Assembly (NCBI RefSeq): GCF_013415905.1
Contig: NZ_CP058909.1
Span: 1,116,001-1,180,000, forward strand
DNA: 64,000 nucleotides
Reading direction: 5' to 3'
Source of the DNA: Halosimplex pelagicum
GTDB taxonomy: Archaea > Halobacteriota > Halobacteria > Halobacteriales > Haloarculaceae
Each line of letters opens with the position of its first letter. Within the stretch, counting starts at the first letter, position 1. The position numbers and the translations under genes were made by a program. Below are positions 25,600 through 32,862 of the stretch, in pieces. The notes under the pieces were generated by a model. The model saw only the letters and a list, made by a program, of their open reading frames with translations. It did not search any database and was not told where the DNA came from.

Positions 25600-26709
25600 C
25601 TACGGGAGGTATCGCGAGACGACGGCCGCGACCGCCGGGTCGTCGAGGAGCGGGCGGTGAACCTGCATCAGGTCCAGGTCCGTCCCCGTGTTCGCTTCGA
25701 GCACGACCGGTGTCCCGTCCTCCGAGACCAACACGTCCCACCCGATCATCGGGATGTTCGTGTTTTCCCGGGCGATCCGTTCGACCGTCGCCAGCACGTC
25801 GTCCCAGCGGGGAACCGTGACCCCCTCGATCGGCGCGCCGGTGTCCGGGTGTTCGTCGTGCCACTCCAGTTCCCCGGCGGGCGAGAGACAGGCGGCCGCC
25901 GTGAGCCGCCCGGTCGTCCGCTCGACCCGTGCGGAGAGGCCCCCCGCCGACCAGTTGTCGACCGGTCTGGACCGGTCCGTGCCGACCCGCTGGACCGCCA
26001 TCGGCACGAGCAGTTCCCGTCGCCGGTCGTCCCAGAGCGTGAGCACCCGGATCGTGTTCGCCGCCTCCGAGTAGAGCGCGTCGGCGTAGTCGTGCTGGGC
26101 GACGTACTCCGTCACCAGGTAGTCCGAGAGTCCGGCAACCCGCTTCCGGACCGTCCCGCGGTCCGCCGGACGCCCGTCGATCGAGTAGCCGTCGTCGCCT
26201 TCGAGCACGATCACCTCCTTCCCGCCCAGCCCGCGCAGTTGCTTCAGGACGAGCTTCGACTCCCGCCGGAGCGCCGGGAACACCCACTCCGACACCGGCT
26301 TCGACCCGTCGTCGAACTCCGTCCCGGCGACCTCGTGGATGTACCCGCGGTCGACGACGCCGAACGCGGTCGGACGGTGTCGCTCGTGCTCCGAGAGCAT
26401 CCAGTGCTGGCTGAGCTTGTCGTCGACGAGATAGCGGTGGTCCCCGTTGAGGGCCCGATAGAGTCGGTACCGCTGGAGTTCGCTCAGGTACGCCCTGGGG
26501 TCGTACGTCTCGAAGTCGTACAGCACGCCGTTCGGGCTCGTGAACCCGCGTCGCCACAGCGCCGCGCGCTCCGAGAGGGGGAGTTCGACCCGCGTCTTCC
26601 ATGAGTCCAGCTCCTGCTCGACCAGCCACTTGTAGTCGAACAGCCGGCTGCTCGAAAGCACGTCTAGAGAAGACAGGTAAGCCGACTTCGCCGTGCGATG
26701 CAACGGCAT
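25600..26709 (-). CDS. sugar-transfer-associated ATP-grasp protein
   Basis: A 369-residue protein resembling the ATPgrasp_ST family, which is found near glycosyltransferases and exopolysaccharide genes. Recognisable parts are KQLRGLGGKEVIVLEGDDGYSI (ATP-binding lysine and glycine loop), VTEYVAQHDYADALYSEAANTIRVLTL, and the C-terminal MIGWDVLVSEDGTPVVLEANTGTDLDLMQ with the Mg-binding Asp, Glu and Asn. The substrate is unknown. The ATG at 26709 is chosen over the TTG at 26736 because an AAAATTAATT box sits 30 bp before it. It is convergent with the other ATP-grasp gene. Confidence 0.82.
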   Translation of the reverse strand: MPLHRTAKSAYLSSLDVLSSSRLFDYKWLVEQELDSWKTRVELPLSERAALWRRGFTSPNGVLYDFETYDPRAYLSELQRYRLYRALNGDHRYLVDDKLSQHWMLSEHERHRPTAFGVVDRGYIHEVAGTEFDDGSKPVSEWVFPALRRESKLVLKQLRGLGGKEVIVLEGDDGYSIDGRPADRGTVRKRVAGLSDYLVTEYVAQHDYADALYSEAANTIRVLTLWDDRRRELLVPMAVQRVGTDRSRPVDNWSAGGLSARVERTTGRLTAAACLSPAGELEWHDEHPDTGAPIEGVTVPRWDDVLATVERIARENTNIPMIGWDVLVSEDGTPVVLEANTGTDLDLMQVHRPLLDDPAVAAVVSRYLP

Positions 26710-26734
26710 GGCGCGGCGTAGTATCCGACACAGC

Positions 26735-26744
26735 AAAATTAATT
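26735..26744 (-). promoter_or_regulatory. TATA box of the ATP-grasp gene
   Basis: Minus-strand AATTAATTTT centred 30 bp before the ATG at 26709, consistent with a leaderless transcript. Confidence 0.55.
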
Positions 26745-26820
26745 GCCGTATTCGAACCCACAGCCGGTCCCTTCGGGCGGTGTCCCAGCCGACGGTGACG
26801 ACCGCCGCTCGGGACCTCCT

Positions 26821-27732
26821 TCAGTCATCAGTCGGCTCGACTCGCTCCCGTTCGCCCTCTCCGACGAGCTGCCGCTCGTAGTACGCGCCGGGGGACCCGA
26901 CCCAGGCGTCCATCTCCTGTGCCGTCTCGATCAGGCGGCGATACAACCGCGTGTGGCCGGGGAACTCCTCCGAGGCGAAGTACCGGGGGTGCCAGAGCAC
27001 CGTCATCACGGCGTCGTTGCTCGCCGCCTCGTCGAGCAGGTCCGCGCAGACGGCCCACGCCTCGTCGAACGATTCCCCGGGGTCGGGCAGGTCGGTCTCC
27101 ATGAGCGTCAGCGGGAAGACAGCGAACTCGTCGTCGAACGGTCGCTGCACGTCGTAGCCGTGCTGGAACCCGTAGGTGTCGGCCCCGAGGCTCGCGTCGT
27201 AGTCGAGTCCGATCGCCCGGTGGTGGCGCCACGACTCGGGCGGGTCGAGGTTGAGGTAGTGCTGTCGGCCGCCCGTGACCGCCTCGCCGAGCGTTCGCTC
27301 GATGCGCTCTTTCTCCTCGGCCAGCCGGTCGCGGTCCGCGTACGAGTCGTAGGAGCCGTGGAGGCCGACCTCCCAGCCGCCGTCGGCGAGTTTCCACATC
27401 GTCTCCGCGATCTCCGGCTCGGTGAGGTCGTACCGGAAGAGCAACTGGACCCACTCGTTCCAGTCGCGGAGCTGTGACGCGGATTTCGAGCGCAGTGACG
27501 GCTCCGAGAGGAAGTAAAACGCCGACCGCACGCCCAGGTCGTCCTCGATCCGGGCGATCCGGTCGAACTGCCAGTAAGGGTTGGCCTCCGGTCGAAGCGC
27601 GGTGAGGTGGCTCGCGTCCCGCTCCAGCGCGGTGTAGAACAGCGAGTGCGCCCAGGTCTTGTAGGGGCGGTCGACGTCGTGCGTGAGACACAGACTGAAC
27701 TCGTGGTCGCGGTCGTTCATGTGAAACTCCAT
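26821..27732 (-). CDS. polysaccharide deacetylase family (NodB-like) protein
   Basis: A 303-residue protein with the NodB homology layout. LTHDVDRP near residue 16 supplies the catalytic base and metal-binding Asp, VGLHGSYDSYAD near 138 gives the H-x3-S/T-x-type metal site, and MTVLWHPRYF near 250 gives the late His motif. These enzymes remove N-acetyl groups from amino-sugar polymers or intermediates. No signal peptide is visible, so a cytoplasmic lipid-linked or monomeric substrate is likely. A TTAATTAT box at 27775-27782 precedes it; the second ATG at 27720 is an alternative start. It is the last gene of the island before the cheF fragment. Confidence 0.82.
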   Translation of the reverse strand: MEFHMNDRDHEFSLCLTHDVDRPYKTWAHSLFYTALERDASHLTALRPEANPYWQFDRIARIEDDLGVRSAFYFLSEPSLRSKSASQLRDWNEWVQLLFRYDLTEPEIAETMWKLADGGWEVGLHGSYDSYADRDRLAEEKERIERTLGEAVTGGRQHYLNLDPPESWRHHRAIGLDYDASLGADTYGFQHGYDVQRPFDDEFAVFPLTLMETDLPDPGESFDEAWAVCADLLDEAASNDAVMTVLWHPRYFASEEFPGHTRLYRRLIETAQEMDAWVGSPGAYYERQLVGEGERERVEPTDD

Positions 27733-27774
27733 CCGGGTGGGCTCGTTCGGATCTACCTGTGGACCATGTGTCGG

Positions 27775-27782
27775 TTAATTAT
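27775..27782 (-). promoter_or_regulatory. TATA-like box of the deacetylase gene
   Basis: TTAATTAT (near-palindromic) about 46 bp before the start at 27732, implying a leader of about 20 bases. Confidence 0.45.
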
Positions 27783-27867
27783 GGACCCCATAGCGGGACC
27801 TTCGGACCGTTCCAGCCCATGCTATGGAGTGCCTGTACCGCTCTCTTAGCCTGGTCGGGGGTTCCCT

Positions 27868-28029
27868 TTCGAGATCCCCGAGTTCGTCGACAGCGAGGTC
27901 GAGGACATCGAGGCGATCTACGACCGACCCATCGACTTCGACGTGATCGAGGTGATCCGCGAGCGGACCGAAGTGGGGATGACCGCCCGCGGCCGCTCGG
28001 TCGCCGGCGAGACGACGGGCGAGCAGTAG
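27868..28029 (+). pseudogene. detached 3' end of cheF2 (fragment A)
   Basis: These 162 bp match 2907-3068 with seven substitutions that I count and no gaps, and end at the same TAG. The frame encodes FEIPEFVDSEVEDIEAIYDR onward to GEQ-stop, with no start codon or N-terminal domain. Sequence before and after is unrelated to cheF2. It closes the polysaccharide island as a direct repeat of the cheF2 tail, 24.96 kb from the original. Confidence 0.9.
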
Positions 28030-28065
28030 AGTCACCGGGGTCGACGGGCGAATCGCATGTCTCGT

Positions 28066-28476
28066 TCACGCAGTCGCGGGGTCCGGTCGTTCGTCGTCGA
28101 CGAGGTCGAGATCGATCTCGAGGCCGTCGTACGGAAACTGCGGCTTCTTGGCGCCCCCGGGTTCGGTGTCCGTCCACTCGATGACGCCGAGTTCGGCCAG
28201 TTCACTCAACTGCTGGTGTACCGTCTTGTAATCCCGTCCGACCAGCTCGGCGGCGGCTCGGATACTCGCCGGATCGTGGGTCGCGATGGCTTCGAGTAAT
28301 TCGATACGCTGTGCGCTCAGTAGGTCGAACAGCTCGCTGTACGACTCGAAGCGCAGTTCGGGCTGCACCTCGTCGAGACCTTCGGGATCGGCCCCCGACT
28401 CGATGGCTTCGAGGCGACCGCGCGTTCGATCGGCCAGTTCGTCCACGTTCCCGACCGTGATCTTGAGTTTCGTCAT
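28066..28476 (-). CDS. HVO_A0114-type HTH DNA-binding protein (TumA-like antitoxin)
   Basis: A 136-residue protein. The first half (KITVGNVDELADRTRGRLEAIE) is followed by a winged-helix region, SAQRIELLEAIATHDPASIRAAAELVGRDYKTVHQQLSELAELGVIEW. This matches the haloarchaeal HVO_A0114 group of DNA-binding proteins commonly paired with a TumE/DUF6516 toxin. The ATG at 28476 is 25 bp after the toxin stop, so the two form an operon with the toxin first. It probably represses the operon through the palindrome at 28804-28825. Confidence 0.8.
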   Translation of the reverse strand: MTKLKITVGNVDELADRTRGRLEAIESGADPEGLDEVQPELRFESYSELFDLLSAQRIELLEAIATHDPASIRAAAELVGRDYKTVHQQLSELAELGVIEWTDTEPGGAKKPQFPYDGLEIDLDLVDDERPDPATA

Positions 28477-28501
28477 AGATTGCTCCGTTCGATGGCACCC
28501 C

Positions 28502-28798
28502 TCACCGGGGAAGTCCCTCGAGGTCCGCCCGGACTCTTTCGGGGAACTCCTCATACAGCGGCGTCATCCCCGGGAAGTCGACCGACTCGACATCACCTCC
28601 AGTGTGTTTTTCGTGGCCCTTCGTATCCCCGTGAGCGTTGTCGTATCGGAGGATCGTCTCTCCGTCGACGGTCCCGTAGTGGAGCGCGTAGCGCCATCCA
28701 CTGGGATACGCGTCGTCGTCGGTAGTACCGATCGTCACGTCTACTACCTTGTCGTCCTCTGTGTACGACCAGTCGTCGACCGGGTGGTAGGGTGCCAT
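28502..28798 (-). CDS. TumE/DUF6516-like toxin of a toxin-antitoxin pair
   Basis: A 98-residue protein with the compact fold signature of the DUF6516/TumE family: WSYTEDDKVVDVTIGT, GWRYALHYGTVDGETILRYDN, and HGDTKGHEKHTGGDVE. These small proteins are annotated as toxins partnered by an HTH antitoxin, which is encoded immediately downstream. The molecular target is unknown. The gene starts at 28798, right after a perfect palindrome that can act as its operator. The pair sits between two cheF tail fragments. Confidence 0.75.
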   Translation of the reverse strand: MAPYHPVDDWSYTEDDKVVDVTIGTTDDDAYPSGWRYALHYGTVDGETILRYDNAHGDTKGHEKHTGGDVESVDFPGMTPLYEEFPERVRADLEGLPR

Positions 28799-28803
28799 CC
28801 CTG

Positions 28804-28825
28804 CCTATGGCTTCGTCGCCATAGG
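28804..28825. promoter_or_regulatory. perfect palindrome, likely operator of the TumE/TumA-like operon
   Basis: CCTATGGC (28804-28811), a 6-bp spacer, then GCCATAGG (28818-28825). It lies 6 bp before the toxin start, and the TTGTTAAC stretch at about 28826-28833 next to it may be the TATA box. A dimeric HTH antitoxin binding here would block transcription. Confidence 0.6.
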
Positions 28826-28901
28826 TTAACAATATCCGGGACCGCAAGTATCTCTCGCGTGGTTCCTGCATCAACGTGTCTACCGACGCAGAGGCCGTAG
28901 C

Positions 28902-28986
28902 GATCGAGGTAGTCCGCGAGCGGACCGAGGTGGAGATGACCGCTCGCGGCCGGTCGGTCGCCGGCGAGACGATGGGCGAGCAGTAG
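28902..28986 (+). pseudogene. detached 3' end of cheF2 (fragment B)
   Basis: These 85 bp match 2984-3068 with three substitutions that I count, ending at the same TAG. It encodes the tail from IEVVRERTEVEMTARG to MGEQ-stop. Upstream and downstream sequence is unrelated to cheF2 and to the flanks of fragment A. It separates the TumE/TumA-like pair from the RHH/RelE pair. Confidence 0.88.
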
Positions 28987-29041
28987 GGACTACACCGAGG
29001 GACAGTACTGTTTTGTGTGTGCGCGCCCGACGTACAGGCGT

Positions 29042-29317
29042 ATGTCGAAAACTGATTCGGACGGAAACGATCCCGAAATCGACCGGATCAACCTCCGGAT
29101 TGCCCGGTCGTTCCTCGATGTGGTCGACGAGACATGGCGCGAGCGTGGCTTTAACAGCCGAAGCGAGTTTATCCGATACGCACTCCGTGACTCCGTGAAT
29201 CATCCCGAAGGCGCGGGCGTCTGGAAGGATCTGGCGATTAGCGAAGCGCAGTTCGACGAGGACGAGGGGATTTCGAGCGACGAGATGCGAGAAAAGTATG
29301 GGACAGACGCGGAGTGA
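29042..29317 (+). CDS. ribbon-helix-helix antitoxin
   Basis: A 91-residue protein. RINLRIARSFLDVVDETWRERGFNSRSEFIRYALRDSV at about residues 15-52 is a ribbon-helix-helix DNA-binding domain: beta strand, helix, Ser-Arg-Ser turn, helix. The acidic C-terminal half would wrap the toxin. A perfect 10-bp palindrome, ACAGTACTGT at 29002-29011, lies 31-40 bp upstream and could be its binding site. It overlaps the downstream RelE-type gene by 20 bp. An upstream in-frame ATG at 29015 is judged too long. Confidence 0.8.
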   Translation: MSKTDSDGNDPEIDRINLRIARSFLDVVDETWRERGFNSRSEFIRYALRDSVNHPEGAGVWKDLAISEAQFDEDEGISSDEMREKYGTDAE

Positions 29318-29594
29318 CGACGAGTGGAACTGGGAGTTTTCTCCGCGCGGAGAGTCCCAGTTTGCACAGATAGACCCGTCCACGCAGGACAGGATTATGG
29401 ACAAGCTCGACGAGGTGGTTTCGTCCGAGTGGCGCGACCCGAGCGATTTTCTCGAACCGCTAACGGGGTCGCCCTATCAGAAACTTCGTGTCGGTGGATA
29501 TCGAGTCGGCTGTCGACTGCACCACCAGACGAAGACTCTCCGCGTCGAGAGCGTTCGGAAGCGCGAGGGCGCATACAACGGCGATGACGACTGA
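29298..29594 (+). CDS. RelE-family toxin
   Basis: A 98-residue protein of the RelE/ParE fold: WEFSPRGESQFAQIDPSTQDRIMDKLDEVVSSEWRDPSDFLEPLTGSPYQKLRVGGYRVGCRLHHQ is the typical order, with the two-helix hairpin, then the core strand KLRVGGYRVGCR that carries the basic catalytic patch. RelE toxins cut mRNA in the ribosome; ParE-type gyrase inhibition is an alternative. It forms a translation-coupled operon with the RHH gene. Confidence 0.8.
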   Translation: MGQTRSDDEWNWEFSPRGESQFAQIDPSTQDRIMDKLDEVVSSEWRDPSDFLEPLTGSPYQKLRVGGYRVGCRLHHQTKTLRVESVRKREGAYNGDDD

Positions 29595-29718
29595 AGGGGT
29601 CGGTTACGGTAACCCCGACTCGCCGATCGGTCGATTCTGAACGAAACGGCCGCGCCAAACCACGCGCGTCAGATCCGCCGCCCAGAAAGTTGAAAGTGGG
29701 CGACCACGACCACTACGT

Positions 29719-30924
29719 ATGAGCATCGATACGGCGGTGGTCCTCGCGGCGGGTGAGGGGACGCGGCTGCGGCCGCTGACCCGCAACCGGCCCAAGCCGA
29801 TGTTGCCGGCGGCCAACCGGCCGATCCTGGAGTACGTCTTCGACGCGCTGGTCGCGGCGGACGTGCGGCGGATCGTGGTCGTGGTGGGGTACAAGCGCGG
29901 GCGGGTGCAGGACCACTTCGGGCCGACCTACGACGGGGTCGACTTGGAGTACGTCACCCAGCACAAGCAGCTCGGCAGCGGGCACGCCCTCCTGCAGGCC
30001 CGCGAGGCCGTCGACGGACCGGCGCTGGTCGTCAACGGCGACCGCGTCATCGACGCCAACATCGTCGGCGACGTGGTCCGGGAGTTCGAGGCCAGCGGCG
30101 AGCCGTCGATGGCCGTCCTCGAACGGCCCGAGACCAGCCAGTACGGCGCAGTTGTCCTCCACGAGGGCGACGTGGCCGAACTCGTCGAGAAGCCCGAGAC
30201 CGACGAGTACCGGCTGATCAACGCCGGCGTCTACGCCTTCGAGTCCTCGGTGTTCGACGCCATCGACGCGACCGACCGCTCGGACGGCGAACTCGCGCTG
30301 ACCGACACGATCGGCCGGCTGATGGACGACGGCCGGGTCCGCGGCGTTCGGACCGAGGGGATGTGGGTCGACGCGACCTACCCATGGGACCTGCTGACCG
30401 TCGCCGACGAGGTGCTCGCGCGCGGCCACGTCGACGAACCCGCTCGCAACGGTACCGGCCGGAGCGCCGACGTGTGGGTCGACCCCGCCGCGAACGTCCA
30501 CGACGCCGCCGTCCTGCAGGGGCCGGTCGTCGTCGGCCCCGACTGCGAGGTCGGCCCCGGCGCGGTGGTCGGCCCCAACGCGGCGCTGGGCCAGAACGTC
30601 ACCGTGGGCGCGAACGCGACGGTGCGCAGTTCCGTCCTCGACACCGACACCCGCGTCGAGTCGGGGTCGACGCTCATCGACGCCGTCACCGGCCAGGACG
30701 TGACCCTCGGCGCCGGGACGGTCGTTCCCGGCGGGTTGGCCGACGTGCGCGTCGGCCGCGAGGTGTTCCGGGACCAGCGCCTCGGCGCCGTCGTCGCCGA
30801 CCGCGTGACCGCCGAGGGCGACGCGAGCTTCTCGCCGGGCACGCTCGTCGGCCCCGGCGCCCACATCGGGACCAGCGTCCGCGCGAGCGGGCGCATCGCC
30901 GGCGGCGCCGAGGTGGTTCGATGA
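29719..30924 (+). CDS. glmU: sugar-1-phosphate nucleotidyltransferase with left-handed beta-helix domain (GlmU-like)
   Basis: A 401-residue two-domain protein. Residues 1-230 are a nucleotidyltransferase: AVVLAAGEGTRLRPLTRNRPKPMLP is the signature nucleotide-binding loop, followed by VNGDRVI and INAGVYAFE. From about 250 on there are hexapeptide repeats (VVGPDCEVGPGAVVGPNAALGQNVTVGANATV) of a left-handed beta helix, as in GlmU acetyltransferases. Probable reaction: GlcN-1-P acetylation and/or UTP-dependent UDP-GlcNAc formation. It is 40 bp before glmS, so the two genes plausibly supply UDP-GlcNAc. A dTDP- or UDP-glucose specificity cannot be ruled out. Confidence 0.85.
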   Translation: MSIDTAVVLAAGEGTRLRPLTRNRPKPMLPAANRPILEYVFDALVAADVRRIVVVVGYKRGRVQDHFGPTYDGVDLEYVTQHKQLGSGHALLQAREAVDGPALVVNGDRVIDANIVGDVVREFEASGEPSMAVLERPETSQYGAVVLHEGDVAELVEKPETDEYRLINAGVYAFESSVFDAIDATDRSDGELALTDTIGRLMDDGRVRGVRTEGMWVDATYPWDLLTVADEVLARGHVDEPARNGTGRSADVWVDPAANVHDAAVLQGPVVVGPDCEVGPGAVVGPNAALGQNVTVGANATVRSSVLDTDTRVESGSTLIDAVTGQDVTLGAGTVVPGGLADVRVGREVFRDQRLGAVVADRVTAEGDASFSPGTLVGPGAHIGTSVRASGRIAGGAEVVR

Positions 30925-30964
30925 GCGGTTCCGAGACGTACGGACCGAACGAGGTGACTCGCTA

Positions 30965-32770
30965 ATGTGTGGTATCATCGGCTGCGTGGGCCGTGAAGAC
31001 GATACGCTCGACGTACTCGTCCACGGTCTCTCGAAACTGGAGTACCGCGGCTACGACTCGGCGGGCGTCGCCCTCTCGGGCGACCGCGTCGACGTGTGCA
31101 AGAAATCCGGGAAGATCGAGGACCTCAAAGGGGCCCTCGAACCGCGCTCGATCGGCGGCGCGGCCGGTATCGGTCACACCCGCTGGTCGACCCACGGGCC
31201 GCCGACGGACGCCAACGCCCACCCGCACCTCGACTGTACCGGCGACGTGGCCGTCGTCCACAACGGCATCATCGAGAACTACCAGTCGCTCCGGGACGAA
31301 CTCGTCGCAGTCGGCCATACCTTCAAGAGCGACACCGACACCGAGGTCGTCCCCCACCTCGTCGAGGACGCGCTGGCCGACGGAGCAGACAACGAGGCCG
31401 CCGTCCGCGAGGCGATCGACCGGCTGGACGGCAGCTACGCCGTCGCCGTCGTCGTCTCCGGCGACGACACCATCTACGCCGCGCGCAACGACTCGCCGCT
31501 GGTGCTCGGGATCGACGACGAGGACGAGGGCCGCCCCGCCTACTACCTCGCCAGCGACGTGCCCGCGTTCCGCGACTTCACCGACCGCGTCGTCTACCTC
31601 GCCGACGGCGAGTTCGCGACGCTCTCGGCCGATGGCTGGCGCGTCTCCGACGTCGACGGGAACGCGGTCGACAAGGACGTCGACACCGTCGACTGGGACC
31701 CCGAGGAGACCGGCAAGAGCGGCTACGACCACTTCATGCTCAAGGAGATCCACGAGCAACCCCGTGCGATCCGGCAGTGTCTCCGCGGGCGCGTCGACGA
31801 GATGGCCGCGACGGTCGACATCGGCGACCTCGGGGACCTGTCGCCGACCGGCGTCCAGTTCGTCGCCTGCGGGACCTCGTATCACGCCGCGCTCTACGGG
31901 GCAAACCTGCTACGCAACGCGGGTATTCCGGCACAGGCGTTCCTCGCCAGCGAGTACGCCACGTCGCCACCGCCCATCGGCGACGCGCTCGTGGTCGGCG
32001 TCACCCAGAGCGGCGAGACCGCCGACACGCTCTCGGCGCTCCGGGAGGCGCGCAAGCGCGGTGCGCGGACGCTTGCCGTGACGAACACCGTGGGGTCGAC
32101 CGTGGCGCGGGAGTGCGACCACGAGCTGTATATCAGGGCTGGCCCGGAGATCGGTGTGGCCGCGTCGAAGACCTTCGCGTCGCAGCTGGCCGCACTGAAC
32201 CTCTTTACGCTCGGGACGACCCGTGTGGACGGCAAGCGGGACATCATCAGCGCGTTGCGAGACCTGCCCAGTAACATCCAGGCGATCCTCGACGAGTCGC
32301 AAGCGAAGGCGGTCGCGGAGACCTACGTCGACAGCGACGCCTACTTCTTCATCGGCCGCGGCCTGCAGTACCCCGTCGCGCTGGAGGGGGCGCTGAAGAT
32401 GAAGGAGATTACCTACAAGCACGCCGAAGGGTTCGCCGCAGGTGAGCTGAAGCACGGGCCGCTGGCGCTGGTTACGGAGGATACGCCCGTGTTTGCGGTG
32501 GTTACGGGTGACGGCGAGATGGCCCGCAAGACCATCGGGAACGTCAAAGAGGTTGAGGCGCGGAACGCCCCGGTGGTTGCCGTTACTGACGGGCAGTCGG
32601 ACGTGGGGCGGTACGTGGACGCGGTGTTGGAAGTGCCCGAGACGCATCCGCAGGCCGCTGCCGTGCTAGCGAACGTGCAGTTGCAGCTGGTGTCGTACTA
32701 CGTGGCAGACGAGCTCGGACGTTCGATCGACAAGCCGCGGAATCTGGCGAAGAGCGTGACCGTAGAGTAG
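30965..32770 (+). CDS. glmS: glutamine-fructose-6-phosphate aminotransferase (isomerizing)
   Basis: A 601-residue enzyme making glucosamine-6-phosphate from fructose-6-phosphate and glutamine. After the initiator Met comes the catalytic Cys2 (MCGIIGCVG), then HTRWSTHG and HNGIIENY of the glutaminase domain. Two SIS sugar-isomerase domains follow from about 280 (VACGTSYHA, TQSGETADT, ASKTFASQ, and ELKHGPLAL), and the C-terminus is LAKSVTVE. Length and all active-site motifs are normal. It feeds the amino-sugar pathways of both glycan clusters. Confidence 0.97.
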   Translation: MCGIIGCVGREDDTLDVLVHGLSKLEYRGYDSAGVALSGDRVDVCKKSGKIEDLKGALEPRSIGGAAGIGHTRWSTHGPPTDANAHPHLDCTGDVAVVHNGIIENYQSLRDELVAVGHTFKSDTDTEVVPHLVEDALADGADNEAAVREAIDRLDGSYAVAVVVSGDDTIYAARNDSPLVLGIDDEDEGRPAYYLASDVPAFRDFTDRVVYLADGEFATLSADGWRVSDVDGNAVDKDVDTVDWDPEETGKSGYDHFMLKEIHEQPRAIRQCLRGRVDEMAATVDIGDLGDLSPTGVQFVACGTSYHAALYGANLLRNAGIPAQAFLASEYATSPPPIGDALVVGVTQSGETADTLSALREARKRGARTLAVTNTVGSTVARECDHELYIRAGPEIGVAASKTFASQLAALNLFTLGTTRVDGKRDIISALRDLPSNIQAILDESQAKAVAETYVDSDAYFFIGRGLQYPVALEGALKMKEITYKHAEGFAAGELKHGPLALVTEDTPVFAVVTGDGEMARKTIGNVKEVEARNAPVVAVTDGQSDVGRYVDAVLEVPETHPQAAAVLANVQLQLVSYYVADELGRSIDKPRNLAKSVTVE

Positions 32771-32862
32771 CTCCGCCTTTCGGTTGCGATAATTCGACCG
32801 CGTCTGTTTTATATCGGCGTTCGCGACTACAGATCAGCACCCGCGTGTGGGTCGATCCAGCG

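Noticed and set aside
3069..27867. Search for an integrase, transposase or IS ends that would explain the island
   Set aside because: No recombinase motifs, terminal inverted repeats or tRNA gene seen within the island or at its edges; insertion is argued only from the cheF tails.
27759..28184. Open frame over cheF fragment A in a different frame
   Set aside because: Its protein is a frame-shifted Arg-rich reading of the cheF tail; the DNA similarity to cheF2 shows which frame is ancestral.
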